Shown here piece by piece: positions 60,201 to 64,000 of a DNA stretch of 64,000 nucleotides (positions are counted from its first letter, which is position 1; the number at the start of each line of letters is the position of its first letter). Source of the stretch: a virus; IMG/VR virus record IMGVR_UViG_3300031787_000075, positions 1-64,000 of that record; one strand, given 5' to 3'. Made by a program: the position numbers and the translations under genes. The notes under the pieces were generated by a model. It was not told where the DNA came from. It ran no database searches and worked only from the letters and a program-made list of their open reading frames with translations.

Positions 60201-63200
60201 ATTGGTGACAACTGTTTTACACCATCCATTATGTTAGCCATGGCATCATACAGCTTGTTCACCAATGGATGATTGTATGTTGAACCACTAACAAATACTT
60301 TATTGAATATCTCTGAATAGTCTTGCGAAATCTTAATAGGGTCCGCTAAATACTCATTCATAAACACCGCTAGACCTTCTATTACTTGTAAGCTTGTTGG
60401 GTGTGTTGGCTTGGCATTAGGATAAAATTCTTGGTAAATCTGTTTTAGTTCATTTATTAAATCCTTATCCCCTGAATCAATAATGTTTTTGGCCATACCA
60501 TTTGTTTGGTCGATAAAGTGCATGCCCTCATGTATGGCAGTAAATATCTCCATCAACGATCTGGTGCCAATATATTTCTGCCTAATAAAATACGCTCCCA
60601 ATGCTCTAGGAACCTTTTTCTCTCTTACAGGAACTCCAATATCATTTAAAGCCTTTTTAACTCTGCCAGACAAACTAAAATAATCAGCTGTCAAAGGACC
60701 CATTCCTCTATCATTGTAAATGTATTGAGGAACACCATTTCTATTTACGGCGATTTGAACATTTGGTTTAGCATTTCCTACCTCCGATATGAATTGTTGG
60801 GCAGTTTTTAGGTCTTGGTAAGCCATTGACTTTAACGAGGCAAATATTTGTTTCTGCTCTTCATTGTCGGTTGCCGCTGCCAACGCATCCATATTCTGTA
60901 AAAACTCTCTTAGCGTTTTTGCAGGCATTAACTTGGCAGCGCTAACGGCATCAACAAAACCTTTACTTGCGCCTTGTCCAAAAACAGCTAATGCCAGGCT
61001 ATCTGTCGTAACGGCTTTGTACTTTGTCTTAACCCTTTCGTAGGCGTATCTAATCCATTCCTCTGAACCCTGTCCTAACCTTACCGCTAAATCTTTGAAA
61101 TTAGTAATGCCTTGTTTTACATATAAGGCAACTACTTTTATGAACTTACCTGCCATAACTAAGCCGGTAGGGTCGTTTTGATTTGGCCTAATGCCTAAAC
61201 TCTTGTTTTTATCCCATTCCGATTTTAAATCGTCTATGGCGGCTTCTAGTTTTGTTTTTGAAACTTCATATTGTGGGCTCTCAACTTCATTAAAGATTCT
61301 TTGGCGTTCTGCCTCAAAGAATTTATCTCTGATTGAGTTAAGCGACTTGAATTTATAAATTCTTGCTGCTTGTCCTTTAGTAAGTTCTTCTGTGTTTCTT
61401 GCGATTCCATAATCTTGGACAAATGTATTTAATTTTTCTTTACCAAACTTATCATTCAACTTATTTAATAAATCTTTTGAAATAATTTGGTTTGGACCAA
61501 ACCTGCCTTGCGCCAAATTTGTTGACAAAACAACCTTTCCTCCGTTTTCCTCTACAAAAATTTCTAAAGCCTTCAAAGTTGCTCCGCTAGTGCTTACATC
61601 ATCAATAAGAATGTATTCTTGACCTGGATTTATTTTACCATCGAAATATACAGGTCTTAAAAGTCTTGCAGCTGGGGAAGCGCCTGTATGATAAGACCTA
61701 TTTGATTGAACAATATCTGTTTCTATCTCATTTCCGTATATTTCATGTATTTTTTGAGCATAAGCCAAAGGCAGCATATTTCTACCTGTCCTTTCATTTG
61801 ATATTACAGGAATTAACTTAGCGTTAGGGTAATTAGATATGCTAGACAATCTTTCACTCTTTACTATCTTATTTACAATCTCGTAAGCTGAAATAATATC
61901 ACCTGATTTAGCTTTTTCGTAATCTTTTGTTTTGACTAAATTAGAAATTGAGGTATGATTAATGTTTTCAACCTGCATTAAAGGCAATCCCCTATCAGAA
62001 AGTGCATTGTAAAGATTATCGGTTATTGGAATAGACATTCCGGAGGTGTATCCTTTTGCGTAATCCATGTCAACATCTATTGGAGAAACCCTTACGTTTT
62101 TGTCGTACTTTCTAGCAACCTTCTCAAACGCCTTGCCTACATCGCCTATTTCACCTTCTTTTACTGAACCGTAATACTTTTTCATAGGTTCAGAACCAAT
62201 AGTATGCTCGTCAACCTTTATTTCTTTTAAACCTGTGCTATACTCTCTGCCTTCTCCATTTTTTATTTTATTGGCTATTTCAGAACCTAATAAATCTTTA
62301 ACCCTATCAAAAGAAACATTTGTTTCAAAAAAAACTTCTTTGTTATTGTAAGTACCTGTTATAAAATAATTGTCGTAGGTCTTAAAGTAGTTATACTGAA
62401 TAGTATCAACAACATTGGATATTCTAAATCTTTGAGAAACCTGCTCCCCAGTATTCCATGCCACAGCATCATATCCGTTTTCAACCGCGTATTTTAATGC
62501 TCTCTTAGCGGCAAGGTCTGTATAAGTTTTTTTGAATGGGGCAATTGGAGTTTTGCCTTCTTTAATTCTGTATGATTGGTCTGTAAATTCAGGGTTGTTA
62601 ATCGCCCAATCCTCGGCCTCTTCTGATGAATAGAAAATAGGAGCTCCTTTTATCTTATCTCCATTCATTTTAGTGACAAAGAATTGACCTTTATAGCCAT
62701 AATCTCTTCCAGCTTCATGCCTTTGGCTTTGTATTTCGTCAATAACCATTACTTTTCTGCCATCCTCTGTAACGGAATCTCCAAACCTTAGCCACACCAA
62801 GGCTCTGCCAGTTGTTACTGTTCCAAAATGTATATCATCATTTAGATTATATAATTCAACCTCTTTAGAATATTTTGCATTACTTGAAAATTCTCTTCCG
62901 CTTGCGTATATAACAATTTCTTTTTTATTAGATAAATCAGGTGAGGTGTATTGTAATCTAGTTGAGTTTATTTGGTTTTCGTACTCTTCAAAATATGATT
63001 CCCTTATTTCGTCTTGAACAGCTTCTTTAATTGTATCTACTGAATTAAGAAACTTATTGGCATAATCAAGCATATCCATAGCGGTTGCAAACGCATCTGG
63101 ATTTTGAATTAAATTTGAGGTTATAAGTTCTTGTTCTAAAACCTTTAAGGAGTCTTCGTTAGGGTTTTGATTATATTTTGTTACAGCATCTCTAACATCT

Positions 63201-64000
63201 TCAATATAAACCACGTCTTCTTCTGTAGCATCCCATCCTGAACCAAAAACATAATAAGAAGAGTCTTCACCTCTGCTTAAGTTATTTTCACTTAAAAACA
63301 GTCTAGCTTCGGCTATTGTGGCTCCATCTAAACTGCTTTTCTTTTCTGTTGACAGTATCTTTTCAGCAATCTCAACCTTGTTTTCTTTCAAAAACTTTAA
63401 TGCAGCATCCTTAGTGATTTTATTGTACTTGTTCTCTTCAATGTAATCCTCGAAGCCGGTCCAATAAACCTCTTCTCTGTCCAATAACCCTTCGTTTGCT
63501 CTTGCCTCAATCCAATCCTTCCATTGCGCTCCGGTCATGGTGTTGCCTTTTTGTTCAATAGCTGAATTTAGTCTGCTGTACCAGTCAACAACAATTGTTT
63601 TGGCAGTTTTATCCTTGGCAATGTCTTGAATAGCGGCTTTGTCAAACATGGTTTTAACAGCGGCTTGTGTAAAGGCATCTAAATCCATTTCAGACAATTG
63701 TTTGGCAGTAACCTTGTCTAGGCCAACTATATCTTTAATTGCTTGCCAAAACTCTTTTAGCCACTCCGTAAAGCCTTTCTTTTCATTGGCAGCCATTACC
63801 ACTCCTTTGTCTGCAATGGCTCTTACTAGGGCTTCTTCTTGCTTCTGTTTGTACGTTAATTTAGCATAGGCAGGATTGTTCTCCACCTCTTCTAAATACT
63901 TGCTACCCACAACCAATTCCAAACCTCTTCTTAAAACATCGGGTCTGTGTTCTGAAAGCAATTTAGTAAAGGCATGGCCAAACTCATGTATTGGCGTTTC
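57227..64000 (-). CDS. Giant polyvalent protein, N-terminus outside window
   Basis: 2257 residues are visible. The frame continues past 64000, so the true start is not seen. Domains in order: a zinc-protease motif HEFGHAF at the right edge (HExxH); a conserved module with VMVIDEIQSQRHEAGRDYGY...FKKTYTDLAAKRALKYAVENGYDAVAWNTGEQ (about residues 400-520), common in phage polyvalent proteins; a phosphoribosyltransferase-like motif YILIDDVSTSGATL (~residue 795); a second HExxH, IHEGMHFID (~1155); and a C-terminal LPD38-like region (~1650-2100) with hydrophobic stretches. Such proteins are usually carried in the virion and ejected into the cell. The individual activities are inferred from motifs. 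Confidence 0.75.
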   Translation of the reverse strand, partial: ETPIHEFGHAFTKLLSEHRPDVLRRGLELVVGSKYLEEVENNPAYAKLTYKQKQEEALVRAIADKGVVMAANEKKGFTEWLKEFWQAIKDIVGLDKVTAKQLSEMDLDAFTQAAVKTMFDKAAIQDIAKDKTAKTIVVDWYSRLNSAIEQKGNTMTGAQWKDWIEARANEGLLDREEVYWTGFEDYIEENKYNKITKDAALKFLKENKVEIAEKILSTEKKSSLDGATIAEARLFLSENNLSRGEDSSYYVFGSGWDATEEDVVYIEDVRDAVTKYNQNPNEDSLKVLEQELITSNLIQNPDAFATAMDMLDYANKFLNSVDTIKEAVQDEIRESYFEEYENQINSTRLQYTSPDLSNKKEIVIYASGREFSSNAKYSKEVELYNLNDDIHFGTVTTGRALVWLRFGDSVTEDGRKVMVIDEIQSQRHEAGRDYGYKGQFFVTKMNGDKIKGAPIFYSSEEAEDWAINNPEFTDQSYRIKEGKTPIAPFKKTYTDLAAKRALKYAVENGYDAVAWNTGEQVSQRFRISNVVDTIQYNYFKTYDNYFITGTYNNKEVFFETNVSFDRVKDLLGSEIANKIKNGEGREYSTGLKEIKVDEHTIGSEPMKKYYGSVKEGEIGDVGKAFEKVARKYDKNVRVSPIDVDMDYAKGYTSGMSIPITDNLYNALSDRGLPLMQVENINHTSISNLVKTKDYEKAKSGDIISAYEIVNKIVKSERLSSISNYPNAKLIPVISNERTGRNMLPLAYAQKIHEIYGNEIETDIVQSNRSYHTGASPAARLLRPVYFDGKINPGQEYILIDDVSTSGATLKALEIFVEENGGKVVLSTNLAQGRFGPNQIISKDLLNKLNDKFGKEKLNTFVQDYGIARNTEELTKGQAARIYKFKSLNSIRDKFFEAERQRIFNEVESPQYEVSKTKLEAAIDDLKSEWDKNKSLGIRPNQNDPTGLVMAGKFIKVVALYVKQGITNFKDLAVRLGQGSEEWIRYAYERVKTKYKAVTTDSLALAVFGQGASKGFVDAVSAAKLMPAKTLREFLQNMDALAAATDNEEQKQIFASLKSMAYQDLKTAQQFISEVGNAKPNVQIAVNRNGVPQYIYNDRGMGPLTADYFSLSGRVKKALNDIGVPVREKKVPRALGAYFIRQKYIGTRSLMEIFTAIHEGMHFIDQTNGMAKNIIDSGDKDLINELKQIYQEFYPNAKPTHPTSLQVIEGLAVFMNEYLADPIKISQDYSEIFNKVFVSGSTYNHPLVNKLYDAMANIMDGVKQLSPIFSTGLRMADAQQEVKKGFGAESSWKNVNVSDVGFKMYMALQFDTGSAFRTLDELADTALSDESLEIAYFTNMQSGPIAQAWLNGKQMMAIIQKNGTYKYEKLSVNSILDELGRIAKKNDRDIEFVRDVFNQYLINRRAKGDYNRMVDAKNDYDMYMANFPDPDAMTPVQAQIAKRLLDKFVEYRTIVNNDNFDIRQVNAGIAAFEKEFKDATAIFDKINEHLLEVARNTGLISEESYKEWSKNKDYASFQRYIHDDLMTGGGNSQGGNLTQFKKRTGSSGKSFIGPLEAMILHIPKTIMKGYNNMFWMKFAQFVNEHGEDMGISKRQLNQDFIRVPKTAVMIGGVPTFGHLENRGYVSFYINGSKQYYEAADWIKALATTLSPEDMNGAWEKILFAGANVFGLMTTAANPTFALRNFTIDQISAFINSTTGKRDFIGAGDAIQVFTQWRTVLNELGMKIDTPQGEELLKKYLALAGDRFNASKAFNFDRTETVGEIINRVSPKKTIGTKAKQVFDTAIDVLAAPVNATEIMTRFAEFKRAIDLGYDDSTALFMAANVSAPFYRRGLMFGRAGRVAYRSHVYWNASLQALLKNIESIKKNPKRGGGLAATLAFISAYSIMQVFNGGGDDDDIAAMANKPSEEFAKYVFIWGGPELKWIRVRVPESITAITGISQMAAFSYAYEKNKKAPFKYTPSQYFSPIREGLPGGVKQAEGILEGILTGDSDMAGANALQMIPTAVSPTINTLLSVKSYPTLMPIVTGEYANMESQYQQNKNTSEFAKWMGEKFGVSPMKTDYFLKAQFGANARFALELNSDSERKLLENPYRFATKNTWQRGREYALFWKQLEAVTKHKNSFNPMLESKGVNMLEIEKMFNDDHITPADYVKPENMKKFKKEFPVEAKQFEDSYKQFRFGENLKELSYIVDDLSEKESITPEQKLQWFELLYAFNRNLPMQYVQAKDFLDKLMTNKALIPAQKDKIKSIYGKLPKKM

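Noticed and set aside
1-64000. Integrase, transposase, reverse transcriptase or diversity-generating element
   Set aside because: None seen in the translated frames; no insertion-sequence ends or template-type repeats were noticed.

Overview
The window is a contiguous piece of a tailed double-stranded DNA phage genome. The host is probably a member of the Bacteroidota, most likely in the flavobacterial part of that phylum. The reasons are low G+C, several candidate promoters of the Bacteroidota type (TTG/TTTG, about 18-22 nt, TAnnTTTG), and protein families typical of Bacteroidota phages. There is no long tape-measure gene, no sheath and no tube gene. A 780-aa terminase, a 776-aa portal, a capsid protein, a run of small connector proteins and a 1174-aa tail protein fit a short-tailed virion. 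Gene order (terminase, portal, scaffold, capsid, ring-like proteins, large muzzle-like protein, internal proteins) resembles crAss-like phages. That assignment rests on synteny and size, not on a database match.

Layout: (1) 1-26942, minus strand: late genes. In transcription order from 26942 they are a small virion protein, a WGDN-repeat mini-gene, a tail fibre, two small genes, a lysis cassette (holin, unknown, EF-hand M15 endolysin, GroES, u-spanin), terminase, portal, scaffold, capsid, connector proteins, the 1174-aa tail protein, a polythreonine protein with an adjacent glycosyltransferase, and internal virion proteins running off the left edge. (2) 26943-27195: divergent control region with a structured RNA and an operator-like inverted repeat. 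(3) 27196-39950, plus strand: an early/accessory block of about 35 mostly small, overlapping genes. It includes an HTH plus GIY-YIG-like protein, a replisome-organizer-like protein, a second GroES-like protein, an MmcB-like nuclease, RadC, an Api92-like protein and a MazG-like protein. It is interrupted at 29740-30391 by two minus-strand genes of different base composition and followed by about 500 nt of non-coding DNA. (4) 39961-39993: bidirectional terminator. (5) 40007-56475, minus strand: DNA metabolism (DnaQ-like exonuclease, HNH-like protein, methyltransferase, Tad2-like anti-Thoeris protein, RNase T-like nuclease, RecD/Dda-type helicase, RecT, SSB, RuvC-like resolvase, YqaJ exonuclease, primase-helicase), then three glycosyltransferase genes. 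(6) 56476-56913: two tRNA-like genes, an 11-bp tandem repeat and a terminator. (7) 57227-64000: a giant polyvalent protein, open at the right edge.

How it fits together: the primase-helicase, SSB, RecT, YqaJ nuclease and RuvC-like resolvase form a replication-recombination module. Tad2, the methyltransferase and perhaps the small plus-strand genes act against host defence. Four glycosyltransferase genes together with a virion-cluster protein carrying three pure threonine tracts suggest a phage-encoded O-glycosylation system that coats the particle. I regard that as the most interesting hypothesis here.
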